A stretch of DNA of 64,000 bases. It comes from [Actinomadura] parvosata subsp. kistnae (GTDB taxonomy: Bacteria; Actinomycetota; Actinomycetes; Streptosporangiales; Streptosporangiaceae). The notes beneath the pieces were generated by a model. The model had not been told where the DNA came from and made no database searches. It was given only the letters and a program-made list of their open reading frames with translations. The DNA lies in contig NZ_OOHJ01000027.1 in assembly GCF_900323885.1 (NCBI RefSeq), positions 143,358 through 207,357 of the forward strand, given 5' to 3'. This document shows positions 7,667 through 15,218 of this stretch, in pieces. The number at the start of each line of letters is the position of its first letter. The first letter of the stretch is position 1. Both the position numbers and the translations under genes were made by a program.

Positions 7667-8773
7667 ATGGATCTTCGTACCGTGCTCGTCGTCGGCACCG
7701 GCCTCATCGGCACCTCAGCGGCGCTGGCGCTGCGCAAGCGCGGCGTGCGGGTGCTGCTCGCCGACCGCGACCAGGGCGCCGTGCGGCTGGCACGGGAGCT
7801 CGGCGCGGGCGAGGAGTGGCAGCCGATCAAGGGCGAGCAGGCGACGGTGCCGGCGGCCGAGCGGGCGGACCTGGCGATCATCGCGGTGCCTCCGGCGCAC
7901 GTGGCGACCGAGCTGCTGGAGCTGCAGCGCATCGGCGCGGCGCGCTTCTACACCGACGTCGCCAGCGTCAAGGCCGAGCCCATCCACCGGGCCGCGCAGC
8001 TCGGCTGCGACCTGGCCACCTACGTCGCCTCCCACCCGCTGGCCGGCCGGGAGAAGTCGGGGCCGGGAGCGGCCAGGGAAGACCTGTTCCTGGGGCGGCC
8101 GTGGGCGCTGTGCCCCACGGAGGAGGCCGACCCTGAGGCGAAGGCGGCGGTGCTGCGGCTGATCGAGCTGTGCGGCGCCAACGCGGTCGAGGTGGGCGCG
8201 ATCGACCACGACCGCGCGGTCGCGGTGGTCTCCCACGCCCCGCACGTGGCCGCCTCCGCCGTGGCCGCCCGCCTGGCCGACGCCACGGACGTCGCGCTCG
8301 GGCTGGCCGGGCAGGGCGTGCGCGACGTCACCCGCATCGCGGGCAGCGACCCGGGGCTGTGGCTGGGCATCCTGTCCGGCAACGCCTCCCCGGTCGCCGA
8401 GGTGCTGGAGGCCGTGGCCAACGACCTGGCCGACGCGGCGAGCGCGCTGCGTGCCCTGGCCGAGGGCGACGGCACCGCCACCAACGAGATCACCCAGCTC
8501 CTCAAACGCGGCGTGGCCGGCCACGACCGCATCCCCGGCAAGCACGGCGGCCCGGCCTCGTCCTATGCCGTCGTCCAGGTCGTGATCGGCGACCGGCCCG
8601 GGCAGCTCGCCCGGCTGTTCCAGGTGTGCGACGAGATCGGGGTCAACGTCGAGGACGTCCGCCTGGAGCACGCCCCCGGCCTGCCCCTGGGCATCGCCGA
8701 GCTGTCGGTGGAGCCCGACGCGGCCACCACGCTCACGGAGGCGCTGCACGAGCGGGGCTGGCAGGTTCCCTGA
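7667..8773 (+). CDS. tyrA: Prephenate dehydrogenase with ACT domain
   Basis: A 368-residue NAD-dependent prephenate dehydrogenase making 4-hydroxyphenylpyruvate for tyrosine. The Rossmann motif VVGTGLIGTS lies at the N-terminus, TDVASVK and SHPLAGREKSGP form the substrate and NAD pocket, and the last 80 or so residues (VVIGDRPGQLARLFQVC...) are an ACT domain, implying feedback by tyrosine. ATG 7667 is chosen because AGGA lies eight bases upstream; ATG 7649 in the same frame lacks a ribosome site. The gene ends only 19 bases before the convergent P450 gene, which marks the left edge of the accessory block. Confidence 0.92.
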   Translation: MDLRTVLVVGTGLIGTSAALALRKRGVRVLLADRDQGAVRLARELGAGEEWQPIKGEQATVPAAERADLAIIAVPPAHVATELLELQRIGAARFYTDVASVKAEPIHRAAQLGCDLATYVASHPLAGREKSGPGAAREDLFLGRPWALCPTEEADPEAKAAVLRLIELCGANAVEVGAIDHDRAVAVVSHAPHVAASAVAARLADATDVALGLAGQGVRDVTRIAGSDPGLWLGILSGNASPVAEVLEAVANDLADAASALRALAEGDGTATNEITQLLKRGVAGHDRIPGKHGGPASSYAVVQVVIGDRPGQLARLFQVCDEIGVNVEDVRLEHAPGLPLGIAELSVEPDAATTLTEALHERGWQVP

Positions 8774-8792
8774 GCAAGCGGGCGCCCGGCCG

Positions 8793-9971
8793 TCACACCG
8801 CGATGGGGAGCTTGTCGTAGCCGCGTACGGTGCTGCTGTGCAGGCGTGCCGCGCGCTCGTGGTCGACCTCCCACACGGGGAAGCGCCGCAGCGTCTCCTC
8901 CAGGCCGACGCGGGCTTCGAGGCGGGCGAGGGCGGCGCCGAGGCAGAAGTGGATGCCGAGGCCGAACGCGAGATGCCCGTCGAAGCGGCGGTGGATGTCG
9001 AAGCGGTCGGCGTCGGCGTAGGCGCGCTCGTCCCGGTTGGCGGCCCCGGTGAGCAGCAGCACCTTCGACCTCGCCGGCATCGTTGTGCCGTGCAGCAGGA
9101 CGTCCCTGGTCAGGGTGCGCCCCTGCACCGGCGACGGGGACTCGTAGCGCAGGATCTCCTCGACGGCGTTGCGCAGCAGCGAGGGGTCGGCGGCCAGCTC
9201 CGCCCGCTGGGCGGGATGCGCGGCGAGCAGCACGCAGGCCCAGCCGAGCAGCCGGGCCACCGTCTCGGTGCCGCCGCTGACCAGCAGCCCCGCGAAGTCG
9301 GCCGCCTCGGCGGTGGTGAGCCGCCGCGCGCCGTCGCCGGTGGGCACCTCGGCCTGCACCAGCGCGCTCATCAGGTCGTCGCGGGGGCTCTTGCGCCGTG
9401 CCTCGACCTGCTCGCGGAAGTACGTGTGCAGCCTCGCCATGGCGGCGATGGCGACGTCGTTGATGATCCCCTTGCCCTCCTCGATGTGGAAGGCGCGGTC
9501 GATCTCCTCGCGTACCTCCTCCCGGTCGGCCGGGTCGACGCCGATCAGCTCGGAGATGACCCTCGACGGGAGCTGGACGGCGAAGTCCTGCACGTAGTCG
9601 AACTCGCCGGTCAGGGGGTCGAGCAGCTCGGCGCAGAGCGTGCGGACGTACCCCTCCAGCAGGGAGATCCGGCGCGGTGTGAAGGCCCGTGACACGAGTG
9701 TGCGCAGCATCGTGTGCTCCGGCGGGTCCATGAAGAGCATCATGCCGGTGCGCATCGGCTCGGCCGTCATGATCTCCAGCACGGTGCCGTACGCGGAGCT
9801 GTAGGTGCGCGGGTCGCGCGTGGCGGCCTCGACGTCCGCGTGGCGGGACAGGGCGTGGAAGGCGAGCTTGTCGTTGTGGTAGACGGGCTGCTCGTCGCGC
9901 ATCCTGCGCCACAGCGGGTACGGGTCGAGGTCGATCGTCGTGTCGAACGGGTCCCAGTACAGTGCGGTCAC
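8793..9971 (-). CDS. Cytochrome P450
   Basis: A 392-residue soluble bacterial P450. It shows the I-helix oxygen-activation motif (VSGGTETVA), the K-helix ExxR (EILR), the PERF-like region and the heme-binding loop FGLGIHFCLG with the cysteine ligand. GTG 9971 is taken as start because GAGGAGG lies nine bases upstream (9981-9987); the frame extends to 10004 without support. It is downstream of, and on the same strand as, a MarR regulator 110 bases away, which may control it. No ferredoxin gene is adjacent. The substrate is unknown. Confidence 0.9.
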   Translation of the reverse strand: MTALYWDPFDTTIDLDPYPLWRRMRDEQPVYHNDKLAFHALSRHADVEAATRDPRTYSSAYGTVLEIMTAEPMRTGMMLFMDPPEHTMLRTLVSRAFTPRRISLLEGYVRTLCAELLDPLTGEFDYVQDFAVQLPSRVISELIGVDPADREEVREEIDRAFHIEEGKGIINDVAIAAMARLHTYFREQVEARRKSPRDDLMSALVQAEVPTGDGARRLTTAEAADFAGLLVSGGTETVARLLGWACVLLAAHPAQRAELAADPSLLRNAVEEILRYESPSPVQGRTLTRDVLLHGTTMPARSKVLLLTGAANRDERAYADADRFDIHRRFDGHLAFGLGIHFCLGAALARLEARVGLEETLRRFPVWEVDHERAARLHSSTVRGYDKLPIAV

Positions 9972-10080
9972 GGCACGCACCCTCCTCGGTCTGCCGTCGT
10001 CCACCGGCGCCGCAGGTGTCGGCGCGCCGCCGGTCCGCCGACGTCAGCATGTCACGGTACGGCGGATCCCGGTACGGCCC

Positions 10081-10515
10081 TCACTCCTTCGCCGGCAGGA
10101 GGCGGTCGACGAGGGTCCTGAGCGTCTTGGCGTCGTCCGGGCCGAGCCGGTCCAGCAGGTGACGCCGGGTGGCCGTCTCCAGCGCCGGCAACGTCGCGTC
10201 GATCAGGTGCCGGCCCGCCGGGCTCAGCGTGACCTCCACCCCGTTCGGAACCTTGTCGCGGGCCACGTAGCCGCGCTCGCCCATCCGGGTCAGCAGGTGC
10301 GACAGCCGCGTCCGATCCCAGCCGAGGGTGGCGGCGAGGGCGTTCTGGCGCAGGCTCCCGCCGGACTCGTGCAGGCACACCAGGACGCCCAGCTCCGGCT
10401 CGGACAGGCCGGACGCCGCAGTGGTCTCCGCGATGACGGCGGTGCGGACCATCTCATGGGCGCGCTTCCACCGCAGCCACAGCTCGGTCGCCGCACCCGG
10501 CCCAACTGTTGACAT
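10081..10515 (-). CDS. MarR-family transcriptional regulator
   Basis: A 144-residue winged-helix regulator of MarR type. The recognition region reads RQNALAATLGWDRTRLSHLLTRM, followed by a basic wing (GYVARDKVPNG). Such proteins are dimeric repressors released by small phenolic or oxidant ligands. It is divergent from a small membrane protein gene (10578) and upstream of the P450. Its ATG (10513-10515) lies inside the palindrome GTTGACATATCAAC, a probable autoregulatory operator. Confidence 0.9.
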   Translation of the reverse strand: MSTVGPGAATELWLRWKRAHEMVRTAVIAETTAASGLSEPELGVLVCLHESGGSLRQNALAATLGWDRTRLSHLLTRMGERGYVARDKVPNGVEVTLSPAGRHLIDATLPALETATRRHLLDRLGPDDAKTLRTLVDRLLPAKE

Positions 10516-10521
10516 ATCAAC
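10508..10521. promoter_or_regulatory. Palindromic MarR operator candidate
   Basis: GTTGA-CATA-TCAAC is a perfect 5-4-5 inverted repeat that contains the start codon of the marR gene and lies about 57 bases before the divergent membrane protein gene. TTGAC...TCAA symmetry is typical of MarR binding sites. Regulation of both directions is inferred. Confidence 0.55.
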
Positions 10522-10577
10522 ACCTTACTTCCTAGTGTTCGTCCCGACCGCACCGCTCGACGGACAAGGACCTCTCG

Positions 10578-11093
10578 ATGCTCGATCCCCGGCGCCACTA
10601 CGCCAGCCTGCGCCAGGTGGCGCTCCTGCCCCTCCTGCTGTTCCTCCCCGCCGTGATCGCCTTCTTCGCGGACCCGGACGTGGCGTGGGGAGAATACCTG
10701 GGCGTCTTCTTCCACCTCTCGATCCTCTTCCTGGTGTCACGCCTGGACGCGGCGCCCTGGGCCAAGGCCGCGGGCTACGGCTGGGTGGTGCTCGACGTGC
10801 TCGCCGGCATCCTCATGATCAACGCGGTCGAGTACGATACCGCCTGGGCGGTCCGGCTCGGCGGTCACGTCCTCGCCGGCGTCTGGATCGTGGCGAGCTC
10901 CCTGGTCAGCCGTTCCTGGCCGGTCCGCGTGGTCGGCGTCGTCACCGGCGTCTGGCTCGGCGGCTACTCCTTCGCCGGCACCCTTCTCGCCGAAGAGGTC
11001 CTGCGCCCGGCCGGCATCATGATCCTCGCCTGGTTCGCCCTCCTGGCGATCTTCCACCGGGACGAGCCCGCGCCCGCGCCGGCACCGGCCTGA
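10578..11093 (+). CDS. Small integral membrane protein of unknown function
   Basis: A 171-residue hydrophobic protein. Hydrophobic stretches at roughly residues 13-30, 40-54, 66-81, 90-107, 115-133 and 142-158 suggest five or six membrane spans, followed by a short Pro/Ala tail (EPAPAPAPA). I recognise no named family. It faces the MarR gene across a 62-base gap containing that regulator's likely operator, so it is a candidate MarR target. The following FAD oxidoreductase gene begins 68 bases downstream with its own ribosome site and may be co-transcribed. Confidence 0.75.
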   Translation: MLDPRRHYASLRQVALLPLLLFLPAVIAFFADPDVAWGEYLGVFFHLSILFLVSRLDAAPWAKAAGYGWVVLDVLAGILMINAVEYDTAWAVRLGGHVLAGVWIVASSLVSRSWPVRVVGVVTGVWLGGYSFAGTLLAEEVLRPAGIMILAWFALLAIFHRDEPAPAPAPA

Positions 11094-11161
11094 CCCTCGC
11101 CCCATGTCACATCCGCGCCCCCTCGATCCGTCTGCAAGCACGAATCGAGGAGGTAAGGAAG

Positions 11162-12325
11162 ATGACCGACATCCTGGTACTCGGCGGCGGCTACACGGGC
11201 GTCACGGCGGCTCTCAGGGCCGCCCGCCGGACCCGCCGCACGGGCGGGCGCGTCACGCTGGTGAACGCCTCCCCGCGCTTCACCGAGCGGCTGCGCCTGC
11301 ACCGGACGGCGGCCGGCGAGCGGCTCGCCGACCACGCCCTGACCGACGTGCTCGCGGGCGGCGGCGTCCAGTTCGTGCTGGGACGGGTGGCCGCGATCGA
11401 CCCGGAACGGCACGAGGTGCGCCTCGACCCCTCGCCCGGGCACGAGGCGCGCACCCTGCGCTACGACAAGCTGGTCTACGCGCTCGGCACCGTCACCGAC
11501 GTGACCGTGCCCGGGGTCGCCGAGCACGCCTACGTCTACGACGACCACACCGCCACCGTCCGGCTCTCCCGGCACCTCGACACCCTCACGCGCGGCACGG
11601 TCGTCGTGGCCGGCGGCGGGCTGACCGGGGTCGAATCGGCCACCGAGCTGGCCGAGGCACGCCCCCACCTGCACGTCGTCCTGCTGACCAGGGGGCGGCC
11701 GGGGGCGATGATGGGGGCGGGCGCGCGGGCGTACCTGGACAGGGCGCTGCAGCGGCTCGGCGTCGAGGTGCGCGCGGGCGTCGAGATCACGAAGGTCCTG
11801 CCCGACGGCGTGGAGCTCGCCGGCGGCGAGCTGATCCACTCCGACGCGACGCTGTGGACCACCGGCACCAGGGGCTTGCCGCAGGCCGCCGCGTCGGGGC
11901 TGGCGGTGGACGAACGCGGCCGGATCGTGGTGGACGCGGCCCTGCGCTCGGTCTCCCACCCGGACGTGTACGCCGTCGGCGACGCCGCCGCCATCACCCA
12001 GAGCTTCGGTATCCTGCACGGCACCTGCCAGGGAGGCATCCCCAGCGCCCTGGCCGCCGCCGACTCGCTGGCGGCGACGCTGCGGGGGAGGAGGGCGCGG
12101 CCGTTCAGGTTCGGGTTCTTCCACCAGCCGGTGAGCCTGGGCAGGAAGGACGCCGTCATCCAGTTCACCCGCCCGGACGACAGCCCGCGCCGGTGGTACC
12201 TGACCGGGCGGGCGGCCATCGCCTACAAGGAGACGGTCAGCGACAGCCCGTTCACCCTGTTCAGGCTGCTCAAGCGCGGCCTGGTGCCGGTGCGGGCATT
12301 CGGCCTGACCGCCGGGCGGTCATGA
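11162..12325 (+). CDS. FAD-dependent pyridine nucleotide-disulfide oxidoreductase (NDH-2-like)
   Basis: A 387-residue flavoprotein. The FAD dinucleotide fold is at the N-terminus (ILVLGGGYTGVTAAL), a second NAD(P)H fold follows (VVVAGGGLTGVESATELAE), and VYAVGDAAAI is the C-terminal FAD motif. There is no CxxxxC redox-active disulfide, so it resembles type II NADH dehydrogenases or ferredoxin/rubredoxin reductases more than thioredoxin-like enzymes. Start ATG 11162 is preceded by GAGGAGGTAAGGAA. It could supply electrons, but the nearby P450 is on the other strand, so a partnership is only a guess. Confidence 0.85.
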   Translation: MTDILVLGGGYTGVTAALRAARRTRRTGGRVTLVNASPRFTERLRLHRTAAGERLADHALTDVLAGGGVQFVLGRVAAIDPERHEVRLDPSPGHEARTLRYDKLVYALGTVTDVTVPGVAEHAYVYDDHTATVRLSRHLDTLTRGTVVVAGGGLTGVESATELAEARPHLHVVLLTRGRPGAMMGAGARAYLDRALQRLGVEVRAGVEITKVLPDGVELAGGELIHSDATLWTTGTRGLPQAAASGLAVDERGRIVVDAALRSVSHPDVYAVGDAAAITQSFGILHGTCQGGIPSALAAADSLAATLRGRRARPFRFGFFHQPVSLGRKDAVIQFTRPDDSPRRWYLTGRAAIAYKETVSDSPFTLFRLLKRGLVPVRAFGLTAGRS

Positions 12326-12413
12326 CCCCGGACGCGCGGGGGCGGGCCTTCGGGACCATGGTCCCGGGCGCGCGGCGGGTTGGTCCTGAGGATCATCGCC
12401 CCGGACGCGCGGG

Positions 12414-12442
12414 GGGCGGGGCCGTGGTGATCGGCCCCGCCC
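12414..12442. terminator. Bidirectional hairpin between convergent genes
   Basis: GGGCGGGGCCG (12414-12424) pairs perfectly with CGGCCCCGCCC (12432-12442) around a seven-base loop. It lies between the convergent oxidoreductase and DUF2795 genes. Just upstream CCGGACGCGCGGGGG occurs twice (near 12328 and 12401). Confidence 0.75.
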
Positions 12443-12458
12443 GCCGCACCCCCACGTC

Positions 12459-12653
12459 TCAGCGTTTCGTGACCGCCTCGCTGACGGCGTTGGGGCCGTC
12501 ATACTGGCGGTCCGGCATGTTCTCCAGCGCCTGGACGATGTCGTCGCTCGCGTTGTGGTCGCGGGCCGCTTGGACCAGGTCGTCCTTGCTGGCGGGGTAG
12601 TCGACCCCGCTCAGGTGCTTCTGCAGGTCGATCGGATTCGGTGCAGTGCTCAT
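12459..12653 (-). CDS. DUF2795 domain protein
   Basis: A 64-residue protein beginning MSTAPNPIDLQKHLSGVDYP and ending in SEAVTKR. The pattern, with LSGVDYPASKDDLVQAA and a second helix pair NASDDIVQALENMPDRQYD, is the DUF2795 domain found in small actinobacterial proteins. Function is unknown. The start ATG (12651-12653) lies 20 bases past the end of the GT2 gene, so it may be the last gene of that operon. Confidence 0.8.
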   Translation of the reverse strand: MSTAPNPIDLQKHLSGVDYPASKDDLVQAARDHNASDDIVQALENMPDRQYDGPNAVSEAVTKR

Positions 12654-12673
12654 GTCCGCCAGCTGCCCCGCGC

Positions 12674-13597
12674 TCACGAGACGTAACGGCGGGCCCGCGA
12701 GTTCTCCTGGGACGCCTCCAGGCTCGCCAGCCTGGCCTCGACCCTCGGGGGCACCCGCCGCCGCTCGGCCAGCACCCACGGCAGGCCGCGCAGCGCGTCC
12801 AGGGCCGCCAGCGCCGAGACGCGGTCGTGCGGCACCGTCCTGGCCAGGTGCGCGGTGCGGCGCAGCGCCGCCCGCAGCGGCCGCCGCAGCCACGTGAACC
12901 AGAGCGTGTTGCGCAGCCCGACCCGCCGCCTGCCGTGCGCGTCCCGCTGCTTGGACGCCTGGTGGTGCACGGTCAGCTCCTCCAGGTAACACAGCTCCCA
13001 GCCGGCCGTGGCCAGGTCCACCGCCAGCAGCTCCTCCTCGCCGCCCAGCCACAGCCGCCGCGAGAAGCCGCCGCAGGCGAGGAACGCCTCCCGCCGCAGC
13101 ACGGACGCCCCCGCGAGGAAGCTGCCCAGCGCGGGCCCCGGCAGCCAGTCCGGCCCTGGGACGGGGGAGTCGCGCAGCTCGGCCACGATCGGGTCGTCGC
13201 GCCCGCCGGGCTCGGCCAGGATGCGGGCCGTCACCACGGCCAGGCGGGGATGGGCGTCCAGCACGTCGGCGGCCCGCGCCAGCGAGCCGGGCGCCCACCA
13301 GGTGTCGTCGTCGGCGAAGGCCACGTACGGGGTGCTCAGCCGCTCCACGCCCACGTTGCGGCCGACGGCGCCCAGGTTCTCGTCCAGGGCGACCACCTCC
13401 ACCTCCGGGTACGCCCGCGCGACCGCCTCGGCGGTGCCGTCGGTGGAGCCGTTGTCCACCAGCACCACGTGGGGGCGCTCGGGGAGCGCGAGCAGGCGGC
13501 CCAGCGAGGTGAGCACCTCCTCCCGCCGGTTCCAGGTGATCACGACGGCACCCACCCGCGGGTCAGGCACGACGGCGTTCATGCGGGGGTCAGCCAT
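12674..13597 (-). CDS. Family 2 glycosyltransferase (copy 1)
   Basis: A 307-residue GT-A fold transferase. VVITWNRREE, VLVDNGSTDGT and YVAFADDDTWW give the nucleotide-sugar site and the DxD metal-binding aspartates; a C-terminal WFTWLRRPLR stretch is membrane-associated in character. It shares the order of motifs and long near-identical blocks with the next upstream gene, so the two are tandem paralogues. Its ATG overlaps the end of that gene (ATGGCTGA), implying coupled translation. The acceptor is unknown; surface polysaccharide or glycolipid synthesis is the general expectation. Confidence 0.88.
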   Translation of the reverse strand: MADPRMNAVVPDPRVGAVVITWNRREEVLTSLGRLLALPERPHVVLVDNGSTDGTAEAVARAYPEVEVVALDENLGAVGRNVGVERLSTPYVAFADDDTWWAPGSLARAADVLDAHPRLAVVTARILAEPGGRDDPIVAELRDSPVPGPDWLPGPALGSFLAGASVLRREAFLACGGFSRRLWLGGEEELLAVDLATAGWELCYLEELTVHHQASKQRDAHGRRRVGLRNTLWFTWLRRPLRAALRRTAHLARTVPHDRVSALAALDALRGLPWVLAERRRVPPRVEARLASLEASQENSRARRYVS

Positions 13598-14438
13598 CGG
13601 TCCGCTCCAGCGTGCGTCGTGCCCGTTCCACGGAGGTCGGCAGCTCGCGCCGTTCGGCGAGCGCGCGGGGCAGGCGGCGGACCGCCGTGCGCAGTCCCTC
13701 GCGGCCCGCCGAGCCGCCGCGCAGAGCCTGGAACGTGCGGCGGGCCACCACCCGCCAGGGGCGGCGCAGCACGGCGGTCAGTACGGCGTTGCGCGCGGCC
13801 AGCACCTGCCGGCCGCGCGGGTCCCTGGAGGGTGACGGGTGGTGGTGGGCGACCACGTCGTCCACGTACGCCAGCCCCCACCCCTTCGCGGCCAGGTCCA
13901 CCGCCAGCCGTTCCTCCTCGCCGAAGAAGAAGATCACGTCGTCGAACCCTCCCGCATCGAGGAACGCCTCCTTCCGCACCACCGCCCCGCACGCCAGGAA
14001 CCCCAGCACGCTCGGCCCCGGCAGGTCGGGCTCGACGCCGAGCGGGGAGTGGCGCATCTGCTCGGACACCGGGTCCAGCCGCTCCTCGGGGCCGACCAGG
14101 ACGCGGGCGCCCAGGACCGCGAGGCGCGGGTAGGCGTCCAGCACGTCGGCGGCCCGTTCCAGCGCGCCGGGCGCCCACCAGGAGTCGTCGTCGGCGAAGG
14201 CCACGTAGGGGGTCTCGGCCATCTGGACGCCGATGTTGCGGGCGGGCGCGCCCAGGTTCCTGCCCGCCTCGACCACGTGGACGTCGGGGAAGTGCCGCTT
14301 GACGAACGTGGCGGTGCCGTCGGTGGAGCCGTTGTCGACGAGGATCACCGGGCGTGGGTGCAGGGGAAGCGAGCGGCTGAGCGCGCCCAGCCTGTCCTTG
14401 CTCGCCACGACGACCGTGACGCGGGCTCCGTTGTTCAC
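13590..14438 (-). CDS. Family 2 glycosyltransferase (copy 2)
   Basis: A 282-residue GT2 enzyme with VVVASKDRLGAL, ILVDNGSTDGT, YVAFADDDSWWAPG and a later EEERLAVDLAAKGW block. It is the first gene of a three-gene minus-strand run with the paralogous GT2 and the DUF2795 gene. The start ATG 14438 is 105 bases from the divergent TetR gene. Shared blocks such as DNGSTDGTA and RAADVLDA(H/Y)PRLAV with its neighbour indicate a local duplication followed by divergence. Confidence 0.88.
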   Translation of the reverse strand: MNNGARVTVVVASKDRLGALSRSLPLHPRPVILVDNGSTDGTATFVKRHFPDVHVVEAGRNLGAPARNIGVQMAETPYVAFADDDSWWAPGALERAADVLDAYPRLAVLGARVLVGPEERLDPVSEQMRHSPLGVEPDLPGPSVLGFLACGAVVRKEAFLDAGGFDDVIFFFGEEERLAVDLAAKGWGLAYVDDVVAHHHPSPSRDPRGRQVLAARNAVLTAVLRRPWRVVARRTFQALRGGSAGREGLRTAVRRLPRALAERRELPTSVERARRTLERTDG

Positions 14439-14506
14439 AAGGTCTCACTTACCGGACGGAGCGGGCTTACTCCTCTTGACGGGCGGCGGGGCGGGGCGTA
14501 GGAAGG

Positions 14507-14540
14507 GGTAACAGTGTTACCGAGCAGAAACGGCGTTACC
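14507..14540. promoter_or_regulatory. TetR operator candidate
   Basis: GGTAAC-AGT-GTTACC (14507-14521) is a perfect 6-3-6 inverted repeat, and a third GTTACC half-site lies at 14535-14540, only three bases before the tetR ATG (14544). The position over the ribosome-binding and promoter area fits autorepression of tetR and the carotenoid oxygenase gene that overlaps it. Confidence 0.6.
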
Positions 14541-14543
14541 TCC

Positions 14544-15218
14544 ATGACGGTTTCCGCGTACCAGCAGGCCCAGAAGGAAGGGCAGAGCGTCGTCAGGGCG
14601 GCCGTCCTCGACGCGGCCAAGCGGCTGCTCGTCTCCGAGGGGCCGGCGGCGCTCACCGTGCGGCGGATCTCCGGCGAGGTGGGCTGCTCGACCAAGGTCA
14701 TCTACACCCTCTTCGGCGGCAAGGACGGGCTGGGGGAGGCGCTCTGGCTGGAGGGGTTCGCCCGGTTCGAGCGGTGGCTGCTGGCGGTGCCGCCGTCCGA
14801 CGACCCGTTCGAACGGCTGCACGCCGGGCTCATGGCCTACCGGGAGTACGCGCTGAGCGAGCCCGACTACTACCGGGTCATGTTCCAGGGCGCGCTGCCG
14901 GGGCTGAAGCCGGGGCCCGAGGCGGTGGAGGCGGCCAAGCGCACGTTCGAGCTGCTGCTGCGGGACGTCGTCGACTGCCTCGACGCCGGGCTGCTGCGCG
15001 GGGCCGAGGCCAGGGAGATCGCCGACGTGTTGTGGATGGCTGTGCACGGCGCGGTGGGTCTGGAAATTTCGGGATTTTTCGATCGGGACGTGGCCGGGCG
15101 GCGCTACCGGCTCCTCTGTGTTTCGGTGCTCACCCCGTTCCTGGCGGCGGAGCCCCCGGCGGACGAGTTCCCGGCAAGCGAGTTCCTGGCGAGCGACGAT
15201 GGAAGGGACAGGTCATGA
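14544..15218 (+). CDS. TetR-family transcriptional regulator
   Basis: A 224-residue TetR protein. The N-terminal helix-turn-helix is complete (VLDAAKRLLVSEG, then LTVRRISGEVGCSTKVIYTLF). The C-terminal ligand domain carries YYRVMFQGALPGL and EIADVLWMAVHGAVGLE, as in the WHG-domain group of TetR proteins. ATG 14544 is preferred to the upstream TTG. The stop overlaps the start of the carotenoid oxygenase gene (ATGA), so the regulator and enzyme are almost certainly one transcript. A palindrome immediately upstream is the likely binding site. Confidence 0.92.
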   Translation: MTVSAYQQAQKEGQSVVRAAVLDAAKRLLVSEGPAALTVRRISGEVGCSTKVIYTLFGGKDGLGEALWLEGFARFERWLLAVPPSDDPFERLHAGLMAYREYALSEPDYYRVMFQGALPGLKPGPEAVEAAKRTFELLLRDVVDCLDAGLLRGAEAREIADVLWMAVHGAVGLEISGFFDRDVAGRRYRLLCVSVLTPFLAAEPPADEFPASEFLASDDGRDRS

